Assembly: GCA_001051155.2 (NCBI GenBank)
Contig: JYIP02000010.1
Location: forward strand, 620,001 to 684,000
DNA length: 64,000 bases
Source: Chrysoporthe austroafricana
Taxonomy: Eukaryota > Ascomycota > Sordariomycetes > Diaporthales > Cryphonectriaceae
Direction of reading: 5' to 3'
Shown: one piece after another, positions 12,211 through 23,900 of the stretch
How positions within the stretch are numbered: position 1 is the first letter of the stretch
Layout of the letters: each line of letters starts with the position of its first letter
Notes under the pieces: model-generated
Database searches by the model: none
What the model saw: the letters and a program-made list of their open reading frames with translations, nothing else
What the model was told of the DNA's origin: nothing
Translations under genes and position numbers: made by a program

Positions 12211-15200
12211 AGATTGAATAAAGAGTAGAATGTTGTGACTTGTTCACTACGCAGATTACAGAGTAAGTTACGAATAATATAAACAAGCCATGAGAAATCA
12301 ATGTCGATACCTAAATACTCGCTGCCCTGTTTTCAATTTGCGCAGCTAGCTGGATGGACATAGGTTCAGCATTACGAACGATCCCAGCGTCCGCAGGAGG
12401 GACAAACGCTCTACACAACTCAGGAGGAAAATGACTGGCAGTGCAATGGAGCTGCTTTTCCAGGCCGAGGACTAGGGAACTACCAAGAATCGAAGAGGGA
12501 TTGATAGAAGCATAGCTTTTGGCGGTCCATAAGAAAAGAAAAACAGATAATCGTCTGTCAACAAAGGTACAAATTGTGCTGCGTCTTCGAGTTGTGGCGG
12601 TGCTTCAGTTACTTATATGGCATACGCAAGGTTTAGGTAGTCGCCACTTCACGCTGCACTATCGGAAGGCACAATTGAGGTCAATGGGGTTTTATTTTCT
12701 TCCTTGCATAGTTTTGAATTGTTGGAATCGTTTTGCATGCCGGAGAGGTCGCTCTTCTGTTCTGTGCCTTGCAGTACATTGGGATAGGTCAGAATGGGCT
12801 TGGAATAAAATTAAAGTTAAACTACCAAGCCATACCTAGGCACCAGAACAGACTTCTAGAGCCTGATAGCTGACTCTATTAAGTTGAAAGCACGCAGCTG
12901 CTATAGCTGCTACTTACAAGGAGCGGGGATATTTGCTTCGCCTAGCGGCCGAACCTCCTCTGCGGTAATCACATAGCTGATCGGTTTCCGCCGCACAGAA
13001 ATGCAAGTCCCTGGGACAGTCGAAGCTTGGAAACGGGGGCCTCCAAAAAAGGGCAAAGGCTATGAGACTCAATGAGTTTTGCACGTTTTAACTCGCATGC
13101 TGGCGGAAGAGGCCTGAATGTAATAACTGAGCGGTGATAGTTTTCTTTCCATACATGAGAGGTCAACAATTTGGTCAAACATATAGAGATACGACATCTC
13201 CCGGAAGCACGTCGTAGTATAATTATCACTGAAGTCTGAGATCTCTATCTCACACTCTCCGGGTTAGACAATGATCATGTTTTAACATGAACCCCGAAAT
13301 TAACGGAAATTCAACAAGGAGATAAGGACAGCTGCTGCTGGCCCCGACGATAAAGTACGTCCGTACAGCCAAAATATGCAGATGCAGAAAGAAGCGGGCG
13401 CAGACGACACGGCATGGCAGAGGGACGGCCCAATGGCTGTGATCTCCCACGTCATTCTGCAGAATAAGAGGACGTGGTATGTGTGTTACCTGCCAAAGAT
13501 AGCCAGCCACTGGCGCGCGGTATTACATACTATGTATCAGAGTCCCTTAATGCAGCTATGAGTCTATGGGCTTGAGAGAACTAAGGTAGCTCTAAGCAGT
13601 GACTAATCAAAACTTGCAGAAAAGCCCTCCTATCGCAACAGATGCCTCTTTTTTCTATCGTACGATGGCCAATGGAGGCGAGAGGCGTCTGTATTCGCAT
13701 GCGACCGTATTCAAGGCCCGGCCCAGCCACAATATGCTCACAGTAATTACCTTGACGAGGCGTGTGCGCGGCAATGTCCGACGAACCTTTCGAACATGCA
13801 TCGTGAATCATGTATTCTCCACGGAGCCCTCCACGTAGATCGATTTACGCTTATGCTCTTCGACGGTAGTGAGACGTCTTTGTTGATAATAAATTACCAT
13901 CTGGTTGCTTTTGACCTGCCCCTCTGCTATTTCTGACCGTCTGATGATCCGGACCGAGCCCACGGAACAGCAGACTGTTGTTCTTGGCTGCATGTTTCTT
14001 CAATAGGCGGCGAAAAACCTGTCGCAAGTGGCCAATGGGGGGGATCTTCAGCGATCTCCAGCTCGGGGTGCTATCCGCATGCGTGCATTTGTTTTGTAAT
14101 CTGAAATGTGTCGTCCGTACTGTGAAACTCCTCGCATGAGCCAGCGGCTCTCGGGGCGCGAGGAGTTCATCTCTGCGACAGATCTTAAGATCAACAATGA
14201 AGAGATCGACCTAGCAGAAAAAGTCTATCCGCGCGCACTGTGGGTAGACGTTCCAGCTCGAACGTCCCCCGGGCTGCCTGTCCCGAACGCATGCCCATCT
14301 TACCTGGATGGCTATACTATGTATAGTGCCCATAACCCGGTCCCAACCTGGAACCTAGTCGATGATCCGCAACAACGATGCCGCGGAGATAAGATGAGAG
14401 GGTGCCAGTCAATGTCCAGCGCCCATTCAACGCCTTGTCCAGATCGGGCATCCCCGGCTGACGGCCATTGAAGAAGAGGACCACCCCCTGCTGCCGAAAT
14501 CTATCTGCTACTCGGGGCGCTCTATGTCACGTCACAAAACCTGGCACCTTAAAGCCGCCCGCCGGGATATCCGCAGGCCTTCGCTTCTCCCTACGTGCAG
14601 CAGTGCTTACTGCCTCGCGTAACGTCGTCGACCACAGCTCCTGCGGCAGGGAGAAAGACAGGCGCCGCCAGGATCTAATACGCCAGACCAAGATGTTCCG
14701 TGAAAATACCGCTGGCTTGGGCCGCAAGCCCAGCCTGACGGGACGGGTCCAATCTATCTATCTAGGTTTCTGGAGGATCTCGTCACACGACATGTGATCA
14801 AGGCCAGATGCCTCCCGTCGGAGTACAGCGAGACTATTTCGCGCCCTGGAATTTTCTTCTTCAGGGCCCCCACGAACCGGGAGGGAAGAGCCCAGGAGAC
14901 CTGAATTTTGCAGCTGCTTCTGCGGGTCGTGTGGGGATGGTTCATGCTGTCCTTGGCCGAGGCTGGGCTCTATTCGCGACAGGTCCCACTAGCCTTTCTC
15001 ATGATCGATCGGACGGGCCATATATGGGAGACGGCCTTCAAAAGCATCCCGTCGTCCCCAGGCGAGATGCATCTCTGATATACCGCCGCACATCCCGCTC
15101 ATATCCATTGGGCGGCTGGTTCGTCGACCGGCTACCGCGGTTCACTTCATCTGGAGTGAGACAACAGGCGTGACTGCATCCGCATCCCCGTCTAGACGAG

Positions 15201-15213
15201 TCGATGCACCAAG
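12211..15213. other. 3 kb without a recognisable gene
   Basis: Only scattered open frames of up to about 121 codons occur (for example 14106-14471 and 14808-15173), none matching a family and none with convincing introns. GC rises towards the right. It could contain relics too decayed to identify. Confidence 0.5.
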
Positions 15214-15956
15214 ATGGTCCCGCCGTGGGCTGAGTCGTCTTCCACCGCAATACCCTCAGTCCAGGCGGCCCAAACCATTCCATCCAAGGTGGCCATCCGG
15301 GGCCTCTCAGAGAGCCAGACCGTCCTCCTCACGCACCTCGTCACGTGGATACTTACCACCGTAGCTGGAATCTTTCTGGGTCTGCGCAAGGAGCGCTATA
15401 CCATGTCCTTCCGGCGGGACCGCCGACTTCTGCGGGAGGAGTAATATCGTACCCATACGTCCGGCGCGAGCCGTGGGAGTAGCACAACACGTGCCGCGGG
15501 AACGAAATTACTAACTGAGAGCCGGCGCCGAAAAGGTCTTCATCGTATTCTACTCGACCATAACATCCCTCGAGCTCGCCCTCGGGCTGGGGACAGGCGG
15601 CGCCTCGGCCTCCGCCGCCCTGGTGCTCCTCGACAACGTAGCGCGCACCCTCGCCCTGACCGCCGCGGCCTGGAGCAAGTCCGCCTTCGGCCACTCGCTC
15701 CTGGGGCTCAGCAACAGGCGGCGCGACCGCTGGGTGCTGGGCGCCTTGCTCGTGTCCGTCAATATGGACGCCGTTGGCACCATCATCGCGCACTGGGTGA
15801 GGTGTAAGCCGGTCCTCAAGGCGTGGGATACCGGTGTGGCTGGGACATGCTGGCCCAGGAGGGTCGATACCGCGATCCAAATCAGCGCCCAAGGTGTGCA
15901 TTTCTCTATCCGCCTCAGAAAACGGAGCGACGTGAATTATTTGTTTTCTCCTTTTT

Positions 15957-15990
<34 letters not shown>

Positions 15991-16117
15991 NCACGATGAG
16001 GGTGCCGAGCGCGGCCTGCATACCCATGCTATAATGAGGAGGGCGTCTTCAGCCGCCAGGGCGGCCTTCCTGTACCATATCGCGAGGAACGGGGGGCCCG
16101 GGGTTGTTTTGTTTTTT

Positions 16118-16152
<35 letters not shown>

Positions 16153-17343
16153 TGCAGCAGCAAGCTTACTTTTTCTCAGCATACTTTGCGTTCTGCGATC
16201 TGGCGCTGGTCGCGGTCGGCTTCGTTCTCGTGCGGTCGAACGGCCTGCGGCCCAGTGAGAAGGTCGGCGTGGGATTCTTGATGGCCCTGGGTCTGATGTG
16301 AGTGACGGTGGGCCGTGTGTGAGCGTGTGATACTTCTCATTACCAAGATCAAGGCTGATGATAACCCTCAGGGCGGCCGTGGGTGCCATCGCGACGGCGG
16401 TCGATATCTCGTTCCTGACCGACGCCGACTTCACAAGTGAGCCTTTCTCCCCCTCCCACAGGCATCGATTGCAAGCCCTCCACAGAGAGCCACGATGACT
16501 GACTGAGCAACTCCCCCTTCCCCAGCGTACAACATGCGCGTCCTCCTCGCGGCGGTGATAGACCCGGCGCTCACCATCCTCGCTGCCTGCCTGCCCGCCC
16601 TGCGCCTCCTGCTCCCCTCCTACGACAACAGGGGCCGCCTGCCGCGCAAGGAGATCCGCCTGATCCGGCGGCACGACGACGACGACGTGACGACGACGAC
16701 GACGCCGCGCCACGACAGCGACAGCACCGCGGGCCTGCGCCCGCCGCGGCCCGCCCGGCCGTCCAGCAGCCGGAGCTTCGTGACGGCGGACACGTGGAAC
16801 CACCCAGCCCAGCACCACGTCGGGGCCGCGCCGCCCGCCGAGGACCGGCACGGCGGCCGCGACTCGACGGACAAGCTGCTGCCGGACGTCGAGCACAGCA
16901 TCTACAGCAACTACTGGCGAGCCCACCCGCCGACGCCGCCGGGCCCCGTGCTGAGCGCGCGCGAGTACCTCCCGGCCGCCGCCGACCCGGTCGCGCCACC
17001 GCCGGCGCAGAAGCCGACGGTCTACTCCATCTACTCCCCCTACGGCAACAACCCGGCCGTGGTCGACGCCAGCGGCGGCGGCGGTGGGTACGGGGCCCTG
17101 CTGGGCGGGGGCCTGAGGCGCCTGGCAACGCTCGAGGAGGAGGCGTCCCCCGCCACGTCGGCGCGCCCGAGCTATAGCTCCACGGTGCGGTCGTCCGGGC
17201 ACGGCATCGGCGGCGGCGTGATGATGAGGATGCCGTCGGCGGAGGGGGGCGCAGGCCTGCGGCCACGAGACTCGCCCACGCTGGGGACGTACGGGCTGGA
17301 GGAGTCGCGGCCGCGGGACCTGGCTGATGACTATTTCAGCTGA
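15214..17343 (+). CDS. Rhodopsin-domain (PTH11-like) integral membrane protein, interrupted by an assembly-type defect
   Basis: A probable first exon (about 15214-15440) supplies helix 1 ('VLLTHLVTWILTTVAGIFL'). Then come exons 15536..15893, 16153..16297, 16372..16436 and 16526..17343, whose phases agree perfectly. They encode the fungal rhodopsin-domain core: 'LTAAAWSKSAFGHSLLGLS', 'WVRCKPVLKAWDTGVAGTCW', 'PSEKVGVGFLMALGLMAAVG' and a last helix 'LTILAACLPALRLLLPSY'. A long low-complexity cytoplasmic tail follows, rich in Asp, Thr, Arg and Pro. The first exon does not join in frame to the second, and the segment for helix 2 is missing from its expected place. Intron 15894-16152 holds two poly-T runs and an N, with a piece that reads like helix 2 on the opposite strand. 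Members of this family are putative plasma-membrane receptors. The N-terminal half of the model should be treated as unresolved. Confidence 0.78.
15959..16150. other. Two ~30-nt poly-T runs, one N, and an inverted-looking fragment
   Basis: T runs cover 15959-15990 and 16121-16150, and an N sits at 15991. The roughly 130 bp between them, read on the minus strand, give 'YRKAALAAEDALLIIAW' and, in another frame, 'GMQAALGTLIV'. Both resemble the missing second helix of the surrounding gene. The symmetry and the N point to a scaffolding or homopolymer artefact rather than biology. Confidence 0.75.
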
Positions 17344-17873
17344 GGGTTGGTCTCCGAGGTCTGCGGTGCAGAGATGTTGAGATCGCTAGATTGTCTGGAG
17401 TAATGTGTAACGAAAAGGATTATGGGCGCTAGGTCATGACAGGATGGGGAGCATTGGGTCGGTCGGTCAGGCCGGTGTTTTGGTCGGTACGGATTAAAAA
17501 ATAATTATATGGTCGTGAGGGAATGAATATGATACCCAAACATACAATCATCCATTCGTTCATGCATTCAATTACCTGCCATCCTGGTGTCCTGTCCGCC
17601 TCCTGTCCGCCTCCTATCCTACCAGTTTTGTGTCTGTGTCCCCGTCCGTATGTCAAAAGTCGTCGTCGTCGTCTATCAACGGGTCATTACGTCGTGTCCT
17701 GTGCAGCCACTCCATACCGTTCTTGCCCTCCCTTCCGTATGCCGGTGAGCCTCCCCTAAAGGTTACCATCACGTCGTGGCACTGTCTCACCCGATTCGTA
17801 GGCGCCGGTAGGTCATCCGGCCGCCCTCGCCGCCGTGCCCGTGACTGCTGCTATGCCGCCGGATCCATCGTTG
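17344..17873. other. Convergent intergenic region
   Basis: This is shared 3' flank between the rhodopsin-family gene and the low-complexity gene. I see no coding sequence apart from antisense frames. Confidence 0.5.
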
Positions 17874-19202
17874 TCAGACGCCGAACAGCTTGCTCCAGCG
17901 GCCCCTCTTGGAGCCAGGCCGGGCCTCGCCGTCGCCGAAGTCGCTCTGGTAGCTCACGGTCCGTTGGCTGCGCATGCCGGGGTGCGGGTTGCTCCCCTGG
18001 AGGAGGTTCCCGCTGCCGGTGCCCTGGCCGTACTGGTGCAGGCTGGGCATGGACGGCATGGGCGGCGGGGCGCGGTCGTCGTCGAGGTGGTGCTCCCTCT
18101 CGCGGTCCCTCCCACCACCGCCGTACTGTCCGCCGCCGCCGCCGTTCGCCGCGCCGCCGAGGTCCCCGCGCAGGGCCCTCTGGACGTCGGCGTACTGGCG
18201 GCGGTAGTCGTCGTGCTTGGCCTTGGCCTCGAGGAAGCGCTGCTCGGCCTCGCGCTGGCGCTCCTGCAGGGCGCGCATCTCCTCGTCCAGGCGGGCGGTC
18301 TCGGCCTGGGCCTCGGCCATCAGCGTGCCGTACTCGACCACCTTGGCGTCGAGGGGCTGCAGCACCGAGCTGGCGAGGCTCGGCGTCGGCAGGCGCTGGA
18401 TGCCCTGCCCCAGCGCCCCCGTGGGCGTGGGCAGAGACTCGGACGAGCCCGGGCGCCCGCCGTTGGCGAATGCGTGGTGGCCGCCCATGGCGAGCGGCGT
18501 CGTCGAGGCGGCGCCAGCGCCAGCGGACCCGCCCTTGGGCTGCGACAGGCGCCTGTCGCGGGGGTCCTTTGTCGGCGGGTTGGGGCGGTCGCGCTCGCGG
18601 TCGCGGTCGCGGTCGCGGTCACGCTCACGCTCACGCTCACGCTCACGCTCACGCTCACGACGAGCCTGTAACTGTTGCTGCTGCTGCTGCTGCTGGGCCT
18701 GGCGGTAGCGCGCGGCGTCGAGGTCGACCTTGTTGGGCGGGAAGAGGTCGTCTGAAGGCGAGCGGGGCTGCACCTTGCCGTCCATGCCGGCGTCGTCGCT
18801 GGCGTTGATATTGTTGTTGTTATTGTTGTTGTTGCTGTTGGCGCTGCTGCTGCTGTTCTGCAGGCCAGCGGCGTACGAGGGCGGCTGGTCGCGGGCAGTC
18901 GTCGTGGTTCCCGACGAGGGCCTGCTGCTGGTAGTGGTGGTGGTGGTGATGCTGCTGCTAGTGCTGCCGCCGTTGTTGTGCGCGCTGCTGCCGGCGTGCA
19001 TGTGAGGAGGGAGTCCTCGAGGAGTCTGGCCCGCCTGCGTCGGGTTGCCAGGAGCAGCGCCCGACGAGGTGGACGAGGCGTGCGGACGCGAGGAGTGGGC
19101 GGCGCTGGCGGGATGGTCGACCAATCGGTGCTGCGGCGGCTGCTGCTGTGGCGGGATGGGAACCTGCATAGCCATGCTGATCGGCTTCCTCCTGGGCGAC
19201 GA

Positions 19203-19234
<32 letters not shown>

Positions 19235-19613
19235 TCTGCTGCTGGTGGTGCTGCTGCTTCTGCAGCTGCTGTGGCGCTGGCTGGACGCCCCCGGCGGCGG
19301 CGTCCTCCGGGTAGTCGTGGTAGTAGTTCGGATACGCCGGCGAGGCTGAGGGCGAGTCCTGCTGGGAGCGGCCCGGGCTGGACGAGGCAGAGCAAGAGCC
19401 AGAGCCAGAGCCAGAGCCGGACGTGTTGCTGTAGCGGTGGTGGTGCTGGTGGTGCTGGTGGTGGTGGTAGGGCGCAGGTCGAGCTGGGGGCATCTGCACG
19501 GCCGGGGCGAGTCCCAGCTGCTGGCCCTCTCCGAGCTCGCCGCGCGACCGCCGCTCGAGCTCCTCCAGGCGGTCCCTCTCGCGTCGCACGCGCGGCCTGG
19601 GCGGTGAGCTCAT
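17874..19613 (-). CDS. Low-complexity Q/N/H/RE-rich protein with a coiled coil, function unknown
   Basis: One uninterrupted 579-codon frame. From the N-terminus there is a charged start with 'RRERDRLEELERRSR', a His/Gln-rich stretch, a pure poly-Gln run, Ser/Thr-rich segments, a poly-Asn run, a second poly-Gln run, and an Arg-Glu/Arg-Asp dipeptide tract encoded by a hexanucleotide array at about 18590-18660. Residues about 415-480 form a probable coiled coil ('EAQAETARLDEEMRALQER'). The C-terminus is basic and ends 'KRGRWSKLFGV', which looks like a conserved motif. I do not recognise the family. The RE/RD tract is typical of RNA-processing or condensate-forming proteins, and the Q/N runs are prion-like in composition. 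Open plus-strand frames over this interval are shadows caused by high GC. Confidence 0.75.
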
Positions 19614-20967
19614 GTTACTGCTACTACTTATGCAGGAGGGGGGGCCAGTGGGGTGGGGAAGGGCGCTGGGCGCTGGGCGGGAGGGGAGAGGCAGACGGGG
19701 TGACCTGAGCTTCGACGGGGGACGGGGAGGGAGAGGGTCAAGATAACGGGCCTCCTACTGCAGGTGAGATGGGACGGAGGGCTACTGAGCACGATTCTCG
19801 TCCCGTCCGGCGCTGGAGCCAGAAAGAAAGGCAAAAAAAAAAAGGCGGTGGTGGGGGAACGCCCCGAAGCTTGCATCATCTTCGACTCTTGGTGGCTGGT
19901 CATCGACTCGTGTTCAGGCCGGTGGCGGCAGCTTCTACACACATACTAAGTAGCACCAGAGCGCAGCCCCTAGCGCTGATGCTTCTTTTTCCTCAGCAGT
20001 CCCTTCGTAGCGTATCGCCCGGCGACGAGACCGCCAGTGGCCGCCTGCGCGCTACTGTACTTAGTACCATAGCACGCTGGAGGGCTGACCGTCGAGGCCT
20101 ATCATACTACAGCAGTCCATACTGGTGTCCAATGGTCCGGTGGCCTCGTCATCGCTGCTTATTATAACAGAATGACGCAGGCCCCGCCACCAATTTCCAC
20201 CGCCCGCTGCCGTGGCCCGTCGCATTGCATATTCGGTGGGTTGCCGTCTTCCGTGCTGGACAGACCCGACCTGCGAGCTGGACTGGCCTCTGGCACCATC
20301 TCATCGTGTCTCGTACGAGCGAGCCCGTCCGTCGTATTCGGAGGCCCAGAGCGCTCGTGTACTGACTAGTTATGTCTCACACTCAAACCCAAACCTTGTG
20401 CCAAGCTGTGAGCTGCCCCTCGCCCCAGCAGTGGCTAGCGCGGGGTTGATCCCTGTCGTCCTCCCGCGCGCCAGCCACGGGCGCAGGGGTCTGGGGTCGA
20501 GGCTGCGGGCCCTCCCGCTGTCCCTCCCACCCTGGCGGTGCCTGGAGTGCCTGAAGTGCCTGGAGCACCTGGCACCTGGCACCTGGCAATCTCCTGGCGC
20601 AGTCTGGAGACCCTCGTCAAGTCGTCGTTTTCTGCTCCGGAAGGGTATATATATCATCACATTACGAGTGAGCTGTCACGGTGATTTGGCTGGACGGATG
20701 ATTACTGCTGCGGCTTACTTGCCTGTGCTATGAAGAAGAAGCAGGCATGTCCGACCTGACGCCTGACATGTCGACTCAGCAGATCCTCTCGACAGGCACG
20801 GCCCATGTCACGTCTCGGCCTCGAAAAATCCAACTACTTTCTCTCCGCTCTATGTACTCAATGCCTCTCGCGTGATATACGGCACTCGCCCTTTGGATTA
20901 GTCATCCCCTTATGCCGCCGATTTAGCCGTCTCTCGCTACGATGATCGCAGACTGTCCTGAATGAAG
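19614..20967. other. Intergenic, 1.35 kb
   Basis: It holds the probable promoter and 5' UTR of the low-complexity gene and the 3' flank of the zinc-finger gene. A short array of 'cctgg'-containing repeats lies near 20538-20592 ('cacctggcacctgg'). I see no gene. Confidence 0.5.
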
Positions 20968-23900
20968 CTACAAGGAGAGGCTTGACAAAGCTGTCGACGG
21001 TCCTGATCCTGGATATTCAAAAGTAACTCTCACTGCATCTTTAGCGATGTGCCAATCATCTGCAACGATCTCCCCAACAAACGACAATTTGACGTTGTGT
21101 TCAACCGTCACAATCTTTGCGTAGTTGACCCTAGACGCTGGGGTAACCGGCTCACCATATGTCCTCATGCGGACCGGCTTGAACCCGAGGGTCGGCTCAG
21201 ATGTGAGCAGTTTCGAGTTCTCCGGCCGTGCGCTGTCGTATATAATACCGTGCTGTCCTGGTTTCGTACCAGCTCTCGCACACCCCTGTCCTCCATACGA
21301 GTAGATCGGGCTGCGCGCCGGTCTGTTAGTGCTGTCCGGCTTGTGATTGTCTAGGTGGCGAGCGACTTACACGCAGGTACAGTGGCCCTCGTCATTGTTG
21401 ACAACAATGAAGCGGCGGAAGCCTCCCCAGAATTCCGTCTTTTGGTCATCCAACGGGAGGCTCGTGCCCCCTCGACTTGAGCCTTTCGGCTCGGACCACA
21501 TGACTTTGATGACCTGGAGTATTCTGAGTTAGCAGGATACCGTGTTGGGGCTTGTCAAGTACTGTACTTACCCGTCCAGGCTTGAACTCCGACGAAGGAT
21601 GAACCTTGGCGCCTTTAAGCTGTTAGTACGAGAAAAATATGTGATTATGAAGAGCTTACCCCAGAATAAGGACTCTCGGCTCTCATCTGATCCGATTTTC
21701 GAGTTATCGTCAATGTCTTGGTGAGGCTGCGGGTCGGGGTGGATGTTGTCTTCCGATGACACAGGTTTCGAGGATCCCGAATTTAGTTGCTTGTACCTCT
21801 CGTCCTGAACCTCCTTCTCTAATGTCCTATTGCAATGTTTGCAAACGTACCCAGCGCTCTTCTCTTTGGTCAAATTCCTCTTCAGGCACATGAGGCAACG
21901 CCACCAGTTCTTACTGAAGGTCTTGCCAGTTGCCCAAGTTGGATCGTTTTGGATATTGCGATGGCGCTTGGGCAGAGGCTCCTTGTGGTACTCGCGCAGA
22001 TGGTCCCTATAATGGTCCTTACGGCTGAAAGGGGCCTTGGAGCGCGGGCAAGACTTGTGATCACAATACCAAGTTTCAGGTTGGTCTCTCAGGCCGTGCT
22101 TCTGCTTGTAATGCCGGTCAAGGTCTGCGATCCTCGAGAAACCACCGGCTTTGCAATCAGGGTCCAGGCATTGATACTTATCCGTTGTCCTGCATAGGCT
22201 CATTAGCCTTAAGTAATATATATCATCTTGGTAATGGGATATTATAATGGCAGAAGTGAGGAATGAAACTAAGAGAAGTCATTTAAAACTCACCCGAGCG
22301 CGCCTGGCCATTCCGACATGGTGGGTGGAGGGTTGCTTGGGCCAACAGATCTACCTTCGCCAGGAAAGCCTCCTGTAAAGACAGGAGAATTAGCAACTTC
22401 TCATAGACTCGAAATCTTTCTCACTTACGTAGTACCGATTCTTTCTCAGGTTGTAGCCCGTACATAAAATCGGAACTAGCATGGGTTGTTGTCTGTGTGT
22501 ATGGAATGGCATAGGAATAAGAGCTACTGGACGCCTCTGGTATCGCATTGTCGCTGATATTATCTTGAAGTTATAAATAGCGAATTAGCGAATGAACAAA
22601 ATTTGATCTAACGCAGATAAATATAGCCCAAAAGTTGGGTTCTAAGTATATAAGGCGTACTTTGATTCCCAATCGCAGTATTGACGGAACGCGAAATAGA
22701 GGAATTTTGATAGCCACGAGAGGAAGCTGGGTTCAAGTTCGGTAACGGTTTACCCTCAGAGTCGAATTCCTCTGGATATTTGAGGTATCTCCGTATCTCT
22801 TTTCTATCTAAGTAGAACGAGTTAGACGGCAAAGGTATAAAACGTAAAGACCGGTACAGAGAAGAAAAGAGGCTCGATAATAGGAAAACAAACCTCGTTG
22901 CCGGGAACCCTTAAAATAATACGTTCTGTTCCTTTCATCCCATAAGGGGTTCAATTCACTCCAAATTATATCAGTGGAGGAGTTGGAACTAATGGAAGTC
23001 TCCAGCCGGGTGGTATCTTGAGCAGCCTTCTTCTGCGTAGCCTCCAGATGAGTGGTCTCCATCTGGAAATTCTGTTTCGGGATATCCTTAAAGGCCTGCT
23101 GAGTCGAGCGCATATTTTCAAGCCTTGAATCATCGTTGCGGTCACTCTCCGAATGGGAGTCTTCCCCCGCCAATTTGTCTAACCCATAAGTATATCCTAG
23201 ATCAAAGTCGGACGCGGCTTGGCTCATATCATAGGAAATCTCGTGAGCTTTCCAGCCCATATCCGGAGCGGGTTCGGGAACCATGACATTCTCCGTCTCA
23301 GCGATATCTGGAGCGGCCTCTGCCGATGCAAACTCCGTCTGGGTATTGTCGGTGGCCTTCTCGGTGGCCTTCTCGGTAGCCTTCTGAGTTGAGAGCATCT
23401 TTTGGAGCAGCTCATCATCCATTAGATCATGGCCTGTATGGGAATTACTTGCCGTGAGATCTTCCCACGTATGAATATCTCCTGGAGAAAGATCGGGAGC
23501 GGCCCCGCTGATGTCTTCGGAAAGCTCTCCAGCTTGCAGCGCTATCTCTAGGTCCTCGTCTGTATTGGTTCCAGGTGTGATTGATTCACCCAGTGGAATT
23601 TCCTTAGTTGAGAGCAAAGCTGAGCTGCTTCTTCCATCGACTTCCGATGTGTAATCCACTGTGAAGCCATCTTGAGTGATGTGAACAGATAACGAAATCT
23701 GAGAAAGCCAAAGGAGATGCGATGCAATATGCTCTAATAGGTCCTGCTTGCCGTTGTAACCAGCGTCATTGCAGATGGGGCATTGGTCAAGGGAGTCAAT
23801 GGGCAATATTCGAGCGTGGCAGTCATGGGCAATTTCTTCAACATCCCCTTCGGCCACCTCATCTCCGTGTACGCTGAGCATGTGTTGTATGAAGCTAGCC

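Noticed and set aside
15937..17202. 421-codon minus-strand frame containing poly-Lys
   Set aside because: It runs through both poly-T runs and is antisense to well-phased exons of the rhodopsin-family gene.
17630..18808. 392-codon plus-strand Arg/Gly-rich frame
   Set aside because: It is a high-GC shadow of the low-complexity minus-strand gene.
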